NCBI GenBank assembly: GCA_038745855.1
Contig: JBCDLC010000014.1
Location: 5,318-69,317 of the forward strand
DNA length: 64,000 nt
Reading direction: 5' to 3'
Origin: UBA5336 sp038745855
Lineage (GTDB): Bacteria > Pseudomonadota > Alphaproteobacteria > Caulobacterales > Hyphomonadaceae
The notes beneath the pieces were generated by a model. It was not told the origin of the DNA. It did not search any database and was given only the letters and a program-made list of their open reading frames with translations. Positions 34,155-43,217 of this stretch are shown one piece after another. The number at the start of each line of letters is the position of its first letter. Position 1 is the stretch's first letter. A program made the translations under genes and the position numbers.

Positions 34155-35585
34155 ATGCCAAACCCGGTAACGCTTGAAGCGGATTATCTTGTGGTTGGTG
34201 CAGGCGCCGTCGGTATGGCCTTCGTCGATACGATGTTGACGGAGACGGATGCCTCATTCCTGATGGTGGATCGTCATCATATGCCGGGTGGACATTGGAA
34301 CGACGCCTATCCGTTTGTGCGTCTGCACCAGCCATCGGCCTACTATGGAGTAAACTCCACCGATCTCGGTTCGAACAGGATCGATACGTCTGGCCCGAAC
34401 GAGGGGTTTTATGAACTCGCCAGTGGATCTGAAGTTTCCACGTACTTCGAAAAGGTTATGCGGGAACGGTTCTTGCCGTCTGGCCGGGTACAATTCTATC
34501 CCATGTGCAACTATTCCGGCGATGGAGCATTCGCGTCGCTGGTTTCCGACAAGCGATACAGCGTCCACGTGCGAAAGAAGACCGTTGATGGAACCTTTTT
34601 TCGCACATCTGTTCCGTCAACGCACACGCGCCCTTACGCCGTTGACGACGGCGTCGCTTGTATCGCACCAAACGAACTTCCGAAGCATGCCGGCGCGCAT
34701 AAGACATACGCTATACTCGGCGGTGGAAAGACCGCGATGGATACGGGCGTCTGGCTTATGGGGAACGGCGCCGAACCGGAGGCAATAACGTGGGTGGTGC
34801 CGCGCGACTCCTGGCTGGTCAACCGGGAAGGGACGCAGCCGGGAGCTGAGTTTTTCGCCCAGTCCATGGGCGGTTTCGCCAACCAGCTTGAAGCCATGCG
34901 AGATGCGACATCGGTCGATGACCTGTTCGAGCGATTGGAGAAAGTTGGCCAGATGATTCGCATCGATCCCGACACGTGGCCATCGATGTTTCACTTCGCC
35001 ACGATCTCGGAAGGGGAAGTGGCACAACTCCATCGCATCAAAAACAAGATCAAGGGCCGCAGGGTCGCGCAGGTTCAGTCCGGTGAACTCGTTCTGTCCG
35101 ACGGGACGAGCGTGTCGATGCCGCCGGACACGCTTTACATTGATTGTACTGCTTCAGCGGTGCCGTTCAGCGAGGTCCGCAAAATACCGGTCTTCCAGCC
35201 AGACAAGATCGTCTTGCAAGCTGTCCGCGCACCGTTGGTCAGCTTCAGTGCAGCACTCATTGCGTTTGTAGAGGCGCACGTCGAAAATCTCGACGAGCAG
35301 AACCGACTTTGCTCGCCGATCGAGCTAGCAGACACGCCAGAGGATTGGTTGATGTGTTTTGCGAAGAACATGATCAATCAGAAGGCTTGGGGCGAGCACC
35401 CTGCGCTAAGACGCTGGCTGAGTAGTATCCGGCTAGATCCTTTCGCCGGCATGGTCAGGGCAGCGGCGGGTGCAACGCCAGAAAACGGCGCGATCATGAG
35501 CCGGATAGGGCAGGCTTCGATCCCTGCTGTTATGAACCTGCACAAACTTGCTGCTGAGGCAAAAGGTGGGTCCGTACCTGCTTGA
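34155..35585 (+). CDS. FAD-dependent oxidoreductase, flavin-monooxygenase-like
   Basis: This 476-residue protein has an N-terminal Rossmann motif for FAD (YLVVGAGAVGMAF, about 9-21) and a second nucleotide-binding motif (AILGGGKTAMDTG, about 192-204), the layout of flavin-containing monooxygenases. MPGGHWNDAYPFVRLHQPS near 43-61 is typical of this family. There is no signal peptide. Start at 34155 is chosen because the family N-terminus begins there; an ATG 5 codons earlier is possible. Substrate unknown. It converges with the CsoR-family gene. Confidence 0.85.
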   Translation: MPNPVTLEADYLVVGAGAVGMAFVDTMLTETDASFLMVDRHHMPGGHWNDAYPFVRLHQPSAYYGVNSTDLGSNRIDTSGPNEGFYELASGSEVSTYFEKVMRERFLPSGRVQFYPMCNYSGDGAFASLVSDKRYSVHVRKKTVDGTFFRTSVPSTHTRPYAVDDGVACIAPNELPKHAGAHKTYAILGGGKTAMDTGVWLMGNGAEPEAITWVVPRDSWLVNREGTQPGAEFFAQSMGGFANQLEAMRDATSVDDLFERLEKVGQMIRIDPDTWPSMFHFATISEGEVAQLHRIKNKIKGRRVAQVQSGELVLSDGTSVSMPPDTLYIDCTASAVPFSEVRKIPVFQPDKIVLQAVRAPLVSFSAALIAFVEAHVENLDEQNRLCSPIELADTPEDWLMCFAKNMINQKAWGEHPALRRWLSSIRLDPFAGMVRAAAGATPENGAIMSRIGQASIPAVMNLHKLAAEAKGGSVPA

Positions 35586-35606
35586 GCGGTACGTATATCC
35601 GCGTCC

Positions 35607-35882
35607 CTATTTCTTGCGTCCACCGAGGACGGCGACCAGTTCTTCGACCATTTCCCGACGATTCTCAATGCTGTCCGACTGCAGGGCCTTGTCGACACAG
35701 GTCGATAAGTGATCGTCCAACACGACACCCTCTAAGCCGTTAAGCGCAGCTTTTATAGCTTGGATTTGGCGGACGATTTCGATGCAATATCGGCCTTCGT
35801 CGACCATGTTCGCAACGCCGCGGACCTGGCCTTCGATGCGCGCTAGTCTCTTGAGCGCTTTCGCTTTTGTTTCCGAGTTCAT
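35607..35882 (-). CDS. CsoR/RcnR-family metal-sensing repressor
   Basis: This 91-residue all-helical DUF156 regulator has C33, H58 and C62, which form the Cys-His-Cys site that binds Cu(I) in CsoR; persulfide sensors (CstR) lack the His. RLARIEGQVRGV near 12-23 contributes to DNA binding. A palindrome overlaps its own ribosome site, suggesting autorepression. No copper ATPase or other metal-export gene is next to it, so the controlled genes are elsewhere or it only regulates itself. Confidence 0.92.
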   Translation of the reverse strand: MNSETKAKALKRLARIEGQVRGVANMVDEGRYCIEIVRQIQAIKAALNGLEGVVLDDHLSTCVDKALQSDSIENRREMVEELVAVLGGRKK

Positions 35883-35885
35883 AGC

Positions 35886-35902
35886 ATACCCTTTAGGGGT
35901 AT
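35886..35902 (-). promoter_or_regulatory. Putative CsoR operator overlapping the csoR ribosome site
   Basis: On the minus strand ATACCC-CTAAA-GGGTAT is a perfect 6-base inverted repeat with a 5-base spacer. This is close to the TACCC/GGGTA core reported for CsoR-type operators. It ends 3 bases from the csoR start codon, and AAAGGG inside it is the probable ribosome site, so bound repressor would cover the translation start region. Confidence 0.6.
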
Positions 35903-35947
35903 TCTTATCAGGCGCCGATCAGCGTGGGAAGGATCACATCAGTACTT

Positions 35948-37357
35948 TCAGCGCCGCGTAAGCGGCTTGGCATTGACGATCTCCCAGGTCACTGCCTCGT
36001 CATCAGGAGCGAGCAGGGACGGCGCTGACGTGGCTTCGGAAGCGGCATCAACGCGACGGCTGGCAGCGTGAGATGCTGGCGCTAAGAGAATGCCGCGGGC
36101 GCTGGCGCTCTCTGCCCATTTTCGCAAGGCATCTATGGTCACAGGATATGCGATGGCCGTGCCGAGCGCTGTGCCTTCCAATCGCGCTCTGGCTTCCAAC
36201 GCCATGAGTTGATCCCGCATGGCATCCGCTTCGATACGCGTGTCAATTACAGCATCCGCGGCGACGAAGGGCATGGCGAGGCGGCCAGCCGTCTGCGCGA
36301 AGTTAGTTGAGGTCAGATTCCCATCTTCGACGAATGCAAGGCCGCGATCGGCGAGGGCCTCGATGAGGAGTTCGGAAAGCGCGGCGTTCCGTGCAAAACG
36401 GCTGCCTTGGTAGTTTATAGCGCCGATATATCCATCGCTGGCCGAGAGGAGTTTATCAAGCCGCGCAATCGTTTGCGATCGTGAGCTACCGGCTTGCAAA
36501 GTCAGATGGTGCGGCCGAATTCGGCCGTACTCTTCCGCCTCCATCGGTATTTCGATGAGGACTTCATGGCCGGCGCTCCGCGCTTTCCGGGTCCAGGACG
36601 CGAGCCCGCGGGTATGGGGCGAAAAGGATAGCGTTATCTCGGCCGGAAGCTCCTCGATGGCCGTTCGCGTGAGTTTGTCATTCAGCCCAAGTCCACCAAG
36701 CACAACCGAGATCGTTGGCAAACCTGCAGGATTGTCGAAGGTGTTTCGATTGGTTTCGAACGGTGTCTGGCTAGCTTTGGCTTTCGCTGCGACGTCTGGT
36801 GTTCCGCTGAGCGTGAGCGCCGCGACTTTGGGCGATGAGCGGTCCGTTTCGCTGGCCGTGTCTTCGCTTTCGAGGGCCCGCACAACGCTGAAGGCTTCCC
36901 CGGGCATGACGGTACGACCATTGATGCGAACGCCTACCGCCTGATTGGCACTGCCTTCGGCAAGGGTTTGATCGGGCGCTGGACCGAGGGCAGATCTTTG
37001 GACGACTGGCTGACGCTCAGCGCTTCTTCCCGCTGACGCGGTTTGCGGCGGTCTGTACTCGATGCCCAGGCTCGGCTCTTCCAAGACCGGGCGATCGAGG
37101 TTCGGCGTCATCGCCGCGAGGCGGACATCGGGAATGGTGTCATCTGAAAGCCGAGCCTTGAGCACAGGGCGATCGATGGCTTCCGGCGTTTCGAACAGGG
37201 CGAGTTGGACGACCGGACCGGCATCGTCTGCATCGCCCAAGAGGCTGACAGCGCCGCCAACCGCAAAAGTCAGGGCTGCGAACACACTCGTGCTGAAAGC
37301 CAGATGGGCCACACCTGTCCTCAGGGCGGAAGGGTAAGCCGCGCGCCTTTGCGCCAT
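35948..37357 (-). CDS. Divergent polysaccharide deacetylase family protein (YibQ-like, DUF610)
   Basis: This 469-residue protein has an N-terminal membrane segment (about 15-38), a long low-complexity linker of about 170 residues, and a C-terminal domain of the divergent polysaccharide deacetylase family (about 215-440): PTISVVLGGLGLN, ITLSFSPHT, EVLIEIPMEAEEYG, and YIGAINYQGSRF. GAAGAGG before the ATG at 37357 supports that start over one ten codons upstream. It lies in the envelope; a role in wall or polysaccharide processing is inferred. It follows the MoxR operon by about 100 bases on the same strand. Confidence 0.85.
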   Translation of the reverse strand: MAQRRAAYPSALRTGVAHLAFSTSVFAALTFAVGGAVSLLGDADDAGPVVQLALFETPEAIDRPVLKARLSDDTIPDVRLAAMTPNLDRPVLEEPSLGIEYRPPQTASAGRSAERQPVVQRSALGPAPDQTLAEGSANQAVGVRINGRTVMPGEAFSVVRALESEDTASETDRSSPKVAALTLSGTPDVAAKAKASQTPFETNRNTFDNPAGLPTISVVLGGLGLNDKLTRTAIEELPAEITLSFSPHTRGLASWTRKARSAGHEVLIEIPMEAEEYGRIRPHHLTLQAGSSRSQTIARLDKLLSASDGYIGAINYQGSRFARNAALSELLIEALADRGLAFVEDGNLTSTNFAQTAGRLAMPFVAADAVIDTRIEADAMRDQLMALEARARLEGTALGTAIAYPVTIDALRKWAESASARGILLAPASHAASRRVDAASEATSAPSLLAPDDEAVTWEIVNAKPLTRR

Positions 37358-37460
37358 TTGGGAACCTCTTCGATAAGCGAACGCCATCGTTAGGCGGAGT
37401 TTCCCAGCCGAGCGTTAACAAGGTGCAAAGGCGCAGTCGCCCTGCGCACTGGGTGCACTA

Positions 37461-39509
37461 TCAGCGGCCCTCGCGCCGCCATGCGACCAGCAGCAACACG
37501 GTTGCTAGAAGAGCGGCCGCAATAGCCGGAAGTAGCGGTTGGCTGGAAGACGATTTCACGACATAGGCCCCGCGTTCGCGTAAGCCGAGCCAATTGCTGC
37601 CTGCAGCGGAACCCGACCGGCTGACGCGTCGGATCTCCGGTCGCCTGCGGCCTTCCGAGCCCAGCTCGAACGTACCGCCGCGCGTTGCGTTGGCGAGGGG
37701 AGCGAGCGCGGACGTTGTCGCCCGCAGATCGACGTATTCCCTGGGATTAGCCGGGCCATTGAGCGCAACAGTCTCTAGCCTTCCAGCGCTCGCGCGATAA
37801 AGGCCCATTTGCGTCATCGCCGTTTCGGCAACGAACAGCCCAGGCTCCAGCAGGGTCCACTCAAGGGCGATGCGCTCCCCTTCTGGTGTTTCGAGCGTCA
37901 GGGCAGGTGCCTGGTCGGACAGGGTGCGCAACTTTGCACGGACAAGGCCATCCTCCGCGGTAAGGTCGAGCTTCCGTTCCTCGAGCTCGGGTTCTTTCAT
38001 CATCCAGTGGACCATACGCCGGATCAGTTCCGCGAACGGGCCGCCGCCATCATGGCCGCGCGCCCAGAGCCAAATCTGATCGGATAAGAGGAGGCCGACC
38101 CTACCGTCTCCCACCCGATCAACCACCAGAAGGGGGTCACCGGTTGGGCTCTCAAGGAGCACGTCCCCGGCCTCTGCTTCTGCACTCACATAACGCATCC
38201 AGCCGCCCCAGTCCTGGCCGATCAGCGCGTTGGTGACGGTGTGGCGTGTGCCGGCATCCGTGAGTGCCGGTTTGAACGGCCCTAAGGAAATCGCGCCGGA
38301 GGGTATCGCTGGAAGCACACCTGCTAGCGGCGTTCGGGCAAGGCTGGCCGGCCCTGCGAAAGCCCCGCCGGCGATCAGCACAAGCGCGCCGCCATCTTCA
38401 ACATATCGTGCCATGTTTGCGAGATACGACTGTGTTACGACGCCCGTCCGTTCGTACTGATCAAAGATGATGAGGTCGAATTCGGAGAGCTTCTGTTCGA
38501 AAAGTTCCTCGGTCGGGAACTGGATCAGTGCCAATTCCTCGATTGGAGTAATGTCCTGCTTGAAGGGGGGGCGCAGGATCGTGAAGTGAACCAGGTCCAC
38601 CTGCGGATCTGATTTTAGCAGATCCCGCCAAACTCTCCCTGCTGCATTCGGTTTGCCCGTAATCAGAAGGACGCGCAGTCGGTCGAACGTCCCTGAGAGG
38701 ATTGCAGCCGTCCGATTGTTCGCGAGAGTCAGTTCTTCCGGTCCGGGTGGTGCTTCCACAACGACGATGTTCTCGCCCCGTCGTTCGACGTCCAGCGTGA
38801 CGGGCGTGTCCTGGCCAGAACGAACCGTTACGACTTGCGGCCTGCTGCCGTTGACGCTGATCGACAGGGGGATGTCGCCGCCCTTCGGATCCTCAGCGCG
38901 GACGATATACTGGACGCTCTCGCCGACGATACCGAAGCTCGGACCCTCTACAATCTCAGCCCGGCGGTCGCCTTGGCGGCTGTCACCCACAATCAAGGCG
39001 TGGACCGGACCGAGATCAGCGATGCGGCTGAAATCCGAGGGGATGTCGTGGACTTGTCCGTCGGTAACGAAGATGGCGCCCGCGATCCGATTGCGCGGGA
39101 CGTCTGCCATCAGCCCTTCCAATGCTGTGACCATGGACGTGCCGTCAGCATTGGGGTCGGTTTCGGCAACGCGGACGTCGAGGCTTTCATCGGCCTCAAG
39201 CGCAGCCTTCACTGCTTCGAATGTCTCTTCGGCCACACCAAACCGATCTCCGAAGGTCATGCTCTCCGAGCGGTCGAGGACAATGGCCGCGACCGATGAC
39301 AGTGGCTCTCGCTCTTCCTCGACCAGCGATGGGTTCATGAGTGCAGCGAGAACAAGGGTGATAGCCAAACCGCGGGTGAACCACGCCCGTCCATGCAGAA
39401 CGAAATAGGCAAACCAAACCGCGAAGGCGGCAAGCGCTAGCCCTGAAAGAACGGGCCAGGACACGAAGGGGTCAAAGCCTAGGCGCGTGTTCGCCAGGGT
39501 CTCGATCAT
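37461..39509 (-). CDS. Membrane protein with VWA-like and glutamine-amidotransferase-like domains (MoxR operon)
   Basis: This is a 682-residue protein with two membrane helices near the N-terminus (about 15-62) and one near the C-terminus (about 655-677). Between them lies a von Willebrand A-like region (VLDRSESMTFGDR with a MIDAS-like DxSxS core), then a region resembling class I glutamine-amidotransferase folds (LIIFDQYERTG, YVEDGGALVLIAGG) without an obvious catalytic Cys. Its start overlaps the DUF4159 gene stop (ATGA). It is the last gene of a MoxR-DUF58-DUF4159-VWA operon. An equivalent four-gene operon in Rhizobium leguminosarum has been reported to affect cell shape and envelope integrity. 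Confidence 0.82.
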   Translation of the reverse strand: MIETLANTRLGFDPFVSWPVLSGLALAAFAVWFAYFVLHGRAWFTRGLAITLVLAALMNPSLVEEEREPLSSVAAIVLDRSESMTFGDRFGVAEETFEAVKAALEADESLDVRVAETDPNADGTSMVTALEGLMADVPRNRIAGAIFVTDGQVHDIPSDFSRIADLGPVHALIVGDSRQGDRRAEIVEGPSFGIVGESVQYIVRAEDPKGGDIPLSISVNGSRPQVVTVRSGQDTPVTLDVERRGENIVVVEAPPGPEELTLANNRTAAILSGTFDRLRVLLITGKPNAAGRVWRDLLKSDPQVDLVHFTILRPPFKQDITPIEELALIQFPTEELFEQKLSEFDLIIFDQYERTGVVTQSYLANMARYVEDGGALVLIAGGAFAGPASLARTPLAGVLPAIPSGAISLGPFKPALTDAGTRHTVTNALIGQDWGGWMRYVSAEAEAGDVLLESPTGDPLLVVDRVGDGRVGLLLSDQIWLWARGHDGGGPFAELIRRMVHWMMKEPELEERKLDLTAEDGLVRAKLRTLSDQAPALTLETPEGERIALEWTLLEPGLFVAETAMTQMGLYRASAGRLETVALNGPANPREYVDLRATTSALAPLANATRGGTFELGSEGRRRPEIRRVSRSGSAAGSNWLGLRERGAYVVKSSSSQPLLPAIAAALLATVLLLVAWRREGR

Positions 39510-42319
39510 GGCTGTGGTCCTCCGTCGAGAATGCGGGATGGCACGCGTTCGAGGCCATCGTTGCCGTCTGGCTCGCCGGCATTCACGTCCTCATTTCCAA
39601 GGCGTTCGAGGAGGGCTGGTATGTGAACCTGGTCTGCCTTGTAATTGCCAGTAAGGATGTACATCACGAGGTTGATCCCAAAGCGCCGCGCAAGTTCGCG
39701 TTGGCCCTCGCCACCATCGACAGCATAAACCGGTCGCGCCCGTTCATCGACGGCCCAAGCGCCCGCCCAATCGGCATCCCCAATAAAGAGCCGGGAAACG
39801 CCATCGCCAATCACGCGCCCATCGCTGCCAACCTGCTCAATCCAGAGCCGTCGCTTATCATATCGACCGGGAAAACCCTCGATCAGATAGAAGCTTCGCG
39901 TGATGACATGGTCATTCGGCACGGGCATCAGGTTTGGAACATCGAGGCCCTCAAGCACGGTTGTCAGCACACCAACATCGGTTTCCGTTCCGATGGCCGA
40001 GCCCTTCCTTGTGTCTATGATCAAGGCGCCGCCACGCGCGATATACGTGTTGAGATTTGCGATCGCCGCTTCGCTGAGCGGTTGCGCCGTATCTGGGACG
40101 GAGAAGTAGATCAGCGGATAGAGATCGAGGGGGTCGGTTGCGGGATTGAGCGCGTGCGGCTCGGCGGGTTCAACCGATGTTCGAAGATAAAGCACGCGCG
40201 AGAGCCCTCGAAGTCCTGCTCTCGTACGATCATCCAGGGCCCTGTCTCCGCTCAGGATAAAGCCAAAGCGCATTTCAGTTGCCGCGGCCAGGGCCTTGTC
40301 TCCGGTACTTGCGGCTGGGGCCGAACGAGGGCTCTGCGCCGTCGCAGGCGCCTGCGGAAACAGGAGAAGGGCGGAGACGCCCAAGAGGGCTAGACTGGCG
40401 ACAGTACGCCGCCTGCGGGAAAGTTGTCCGTTCAGGCCCAGCGCCACGATGAGATCAATCAGCAAGAGGCCCGTTGCCAACGCCAGGAGCGGTCCCGCGA
40501 GCGGAAATATTCCTGCGGTATCGCCGGCGACGAGAATTGCACGGCTTGGCCATGCGGTGATTGCCGTGGGGCGAATATCGGCCGCCGCGTTCAAGGCCCG
40601 CGTGCCGGCCGGTCCCCGGTACAGGCCGGGCGGGCTCGTCTCGCTCGGTTCGGTTTCCGCAAACGCTTCGCCTTGCAAGGGTGCTGCAACGCTCGACGGC
40701 CGTTGTAGTCTGCCGAAACCGTCCAGCACGATATCGGGGACATAAGCGCCTTCGGCGCGCGACTGGGCTTCCCCGCGCCCCGCTGCGATGGACCTTCGGA
40801 GCATGTCGGCGAAGACGCCGGAATAGGGAAGATCAGACCAATCGGGACCAGCCGTGACATGGAACAGGATTATGGCGCCTGCCCCGCGTCTTTCCGCCGT
40901 GACCAATGGCGATCCATCTTCCAACCGCGCCCATGTCTTGCTCTGGAGATCGGCGGTGGGTTGGGCGAGGACCTGTTGGCGAACCCTGGCGTCTGGCGGG
41001 GCCGCCAGCTCCGCGAATGGTGATGTCGCTGGAAATGTTGCGATGGCCTGTGGGTCGTCCCAAGCGAGCGCGCCTCCGAAGGCCCTCGATGCCGACCGAA
41101 GGGGCACTGGCACCAAAAGGTCGCCCTGTGCGGCCAGCCGCGGTCCAGCAAAGCGGATCAATGCGCCGCCGTTTTCCATCCATTCGGTCAAGGCATCTGC
41201 ATCGCTGGGCAGCACCGTGCCAATATCGGTGATGATGATAGCATCGGGATCGGCGGCCAGAACGCGGTCCAGGTCGCCTTCCACCAGGGTCGAAAAAGGC
41301 TCAATCGCTTTTCGGACATAGTGCATATCGGAAAGGAGCGGCTGGGCGGAGCCGCCTGTCGAAATCAGTCCGACACGGCGCGTCCTGTCAGCCGTGTCCC
41401 ACAGCCAGACCAGTCCGGCCGACTGTGCACCGGCCACGGCAAAGCGGTTTACCCGCGCCAGTGCGGCCGGGGGCAGGGTGAAAGTGGCCTCGGTTTCCCT
41501 CTCACCATCGGGAAACCGGGCTTCAGCGGTTGCGAGCGGTGTTCCGTCCAGCGAGAGGGCAGAGACGAAAGCTGGCTCGGACGACCCCGTCGCTGTGCGG
41601 CGCAGGGTTACCGATACACCGTCCACGCTGGATCCCAGGCCTGTAAGCGCTGTGACCGGGGATTGGCTCGCTGGATAGATCGAGAGGGGTGCGCGCGCGG
41701 ACAGCGCGTCAAACGCTGCACGATCATCGCGCGTGGCGACCGCGCTGGTCGCGTAAAAGATCCTGCCAGGTGAAATACCAGCGGCTTCTAGTCTGTCGAC
41801 CGCTCCGGCGCGATCGACAGGCCATGGTGCGGGTTCCAAAGCGGCAATCTGTCTTTCGGCTTCTTGCCGGGTAAAGCGGTCCGCTGGATTGGGGCCGAGT
41901 TCCCTTGGCGCCGTAAGCAGGAGATGGACGCCGTCATCCGGACCGAGTTGTTCGAGGCTGGCGCGGGCGGCGGACTTTATCTCAGTCCACCTTTGGGCAG
42001 ACGACCAACCGTCGTCGATCACGACGAGCAGGCTGCCCGTCCCCGCCTGTGTATCCTCGTCGGTGTTGGGGGCGAAGACCGGTTGAGCAAGCCCTCCGAT
42101 TGCAAGGGCCGCAGCGGCCATGCGAAGCGCGACGATCCACCATGGCGTCCGTGCAGGCGTTTCGTCACGGATCTCTATACCCTCAAGCAGCCGAAGCGAT
42201 GGGAGAACGATGTCCCTCGGTGCCGGTGGGGTGGCCCGCAGGATAAACCAAATCACCGGCAGCAGCACCAGGGCAGCCAGAGCCAGTGGGGCACCGATCA
42301 GAAAGGGTCCAAAAGTCAT
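39506..42319 (-). CDS. DUF4159 protein with BatA-like N-terminus
   Basis: This 937-residue protein begins with the BatA-type N-terminal membrane region (about 1-80, two helices), followed by a long periplasmic part with VWA-like features. Two helices lie near the middle-to-C-terminal portion (about 600-660). The C-terminal DUF4159 domain covers about 690-905, starting EMRFGFILSGD and including LYLRTSVEP and YFSVPDTAQPL. The ATG at 42319 is chosen; the codon before it is TTG, right after the DUF58 stop. It is a probable envelope component controlled by the MoxR ATPase. Confidence 0.88.
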   Translation of the reverse strand: MTFGPFLIGAPLALAALVLLPVIWFILRATPPAPRDIVLPSLRLLEGIEIRDETPARTPWWIVALRMAAAALAIGGLAQPVFAPNTDEDTQAGTGSLLVVIDDGWSSAQRWTEIKSAARASLEQLGPDDGVHLLLTAPRELGPNPADRFTRQEAERQIAALEPAPWPVDRAGAVDRLEAAGISPGRIFYATSAVATRDDRAAFDALSARAPLSIYPASQSPVTALTGLGSSVDGVSVTLRRTATGSSEPAFVSALSLDGTPLATAEARFPDGERETEATFTLPPAALARVNRFAVAGAQSAGLVWLWDTADRTRRVGLISTGGSAQPLLSDMHYVRKAIEPFSTLVEGDLDRVLAADPDAIIITDIGTVLPSDADALTEWMENGGALIRFAGPRLAAQGDLLVPVPLRSASRAFGGALAWDDPQAIATFPATSPFAELAAPPDARVRQQVLAQPTADLQSKTWARLEDGSPLVTAERRGAGAIILFHVTAGPDWSDLPYSGVFADMLRRSIAAGRGEAQSRAEGAYVPDIVLDGFGRLQRPSSVAAPLQGEAFAETEPSETSPPGLYRGPAGTRALNAAADIRPTAITAWPSRAILVAGDTAGIFPLAGPLLALATGLLLIDLIVALGLNGQLSRRRRTVASLALLGVSALLLFPQAPATAQSPRSAPAASTGDKALAAATEMRFGFILSGDRALDDRTRAGLRGLSRVLYLRTSVEPAEPHALNPATDPLDLYPLIYFSVPDTAQPLSEAAIANLNTYIARGGALIIDTRKGSAIGTETDVGVLTTVLEGLDVPNLMPVPNDHVITRSFYLIEGFPGRYDKRRLWIEQVGSDGRVIGDGVSRLFIGDADWAGAWAVDERARPVYAVDGGEGQRELARRFGINLVMYILTGNYKADQVHIPALLERLGNEDVNAGEPDGNDGLERVPSRILDGGPQP

Positions 42320-42322
42320 CAA

Positions 42323-43201
42323 CTAGAAGCTTGTGCTCGCCAGGGTGTAGCTTTCAAGGGCCTGTTTCAGGTCCGTGGCTGCCTTGAGAGGCAGCGCGCC
42401 TGTCTGGTGCTCCACCACGCGCCATCCGAAGCGTCCGGCGAGGTCACGCAAAGCCTGACGTTGGGCGCCAAATTTCTGTAGATACGCAGCGCGCACGCTT
42501 TCAGCCCGGCCAAGCAATTTCATCGATGCCTCACCCGGCCGAGACAACCTCACTCGGCCCTCAAAGGGGAAATTGGCTTCGACAGGATCGTGGACTGCGA
42601 GGATCACGCCTTCCTTGCATTTTGATGCGATAGGACTGAGACGCGCAAGCCAGTCCTCAATGGGATCGTAGAAATCGGAGGCAATAACGACCAAGGCCGA
42701 CGTGCTAGGCGGTTTTGGTGTATCCGTCGGTTGATCACTTGTGAGGTCTTCGGCGAGCCGATCGACAGCGCTTGCGCCGAAGCTGGGGGAGCGGCCCGAC
42801 CCAAGTGCCCCGATCCGTTCGCCATCACGGCTGAGCAGTGTGCCGATCGCGAGCATCAGCATCTGGGCTTCGTTTGCCTTGGTCTTGATCTTGAGCGCAT
42901 CGCTTGACCAGTCGAAGCCGGGATCGGGATCGCTCCAGAAGAGGACTGTGCGTGCTGTTTCAAGTTCCGTTTCCCGCACGTATAGATCGCTGCCCCTGGC
43001 AGAGCGACGCCAATCGATCCGGTCTGCACTGTCTTCGTGGGCGTAGCGGCGATATTGCCAAAAGTGCTCGCCGGTCCCCGCACGGCGCCGACCTGCAGAT
43101 CCAATATGCGGCGCTTCCGAAGCCTGCGCCTTCAGGGAGACATCAGCGAGGGCCAGGGCAAGCTCTTCGGCTTCTGCTCTCAGGTTTGCGAGATCAGTCA
43201 T
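42323..43201 (-). CDS. DUF58 domain protein (MoxR partner)
   Basis: This 292-residue soluble protein carries the DUF58 signature: GSAGRRRAGTGEHFWQYRRY near 35, then RIDWRRSARGSDLYVRE. DUF58 proteins, often with a degenerate VWA fold, pair with MoxR AAA+ ATPases as adaptors. Its stop is 3 bases from the DUF4159 ATG and it follows the moxR-like gene by 16 bases. Confidence 0.92.
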   Translation of the reverse strand: MTDLANLRAEAEELALALADVSLKAQASEAPHIGSAGRRRAGTGEHFWQYRRYAHEDSADRIDWRRSARGSDLYVRETELETARTVLFWSDPDPGFDWSSDALKIKTKANEAQMLMLAIGTLLSRDGERIGALGSGRSPSFGASAVDRLAEDLTSDQPTDTPKPPSTSALVVIASDFYDPIEDWLARLSPIASKCKEGVILAVHDPVEANFPFEGRVRLSRPGEASMKLLGRAESVRAAYLQKFGAQRQALRDLAGRFGWRVVEHQTGALPLKAATDLKQALESYTLASTSF

Positions 43202-43217
43202 ACCAATCGCCCCACAC

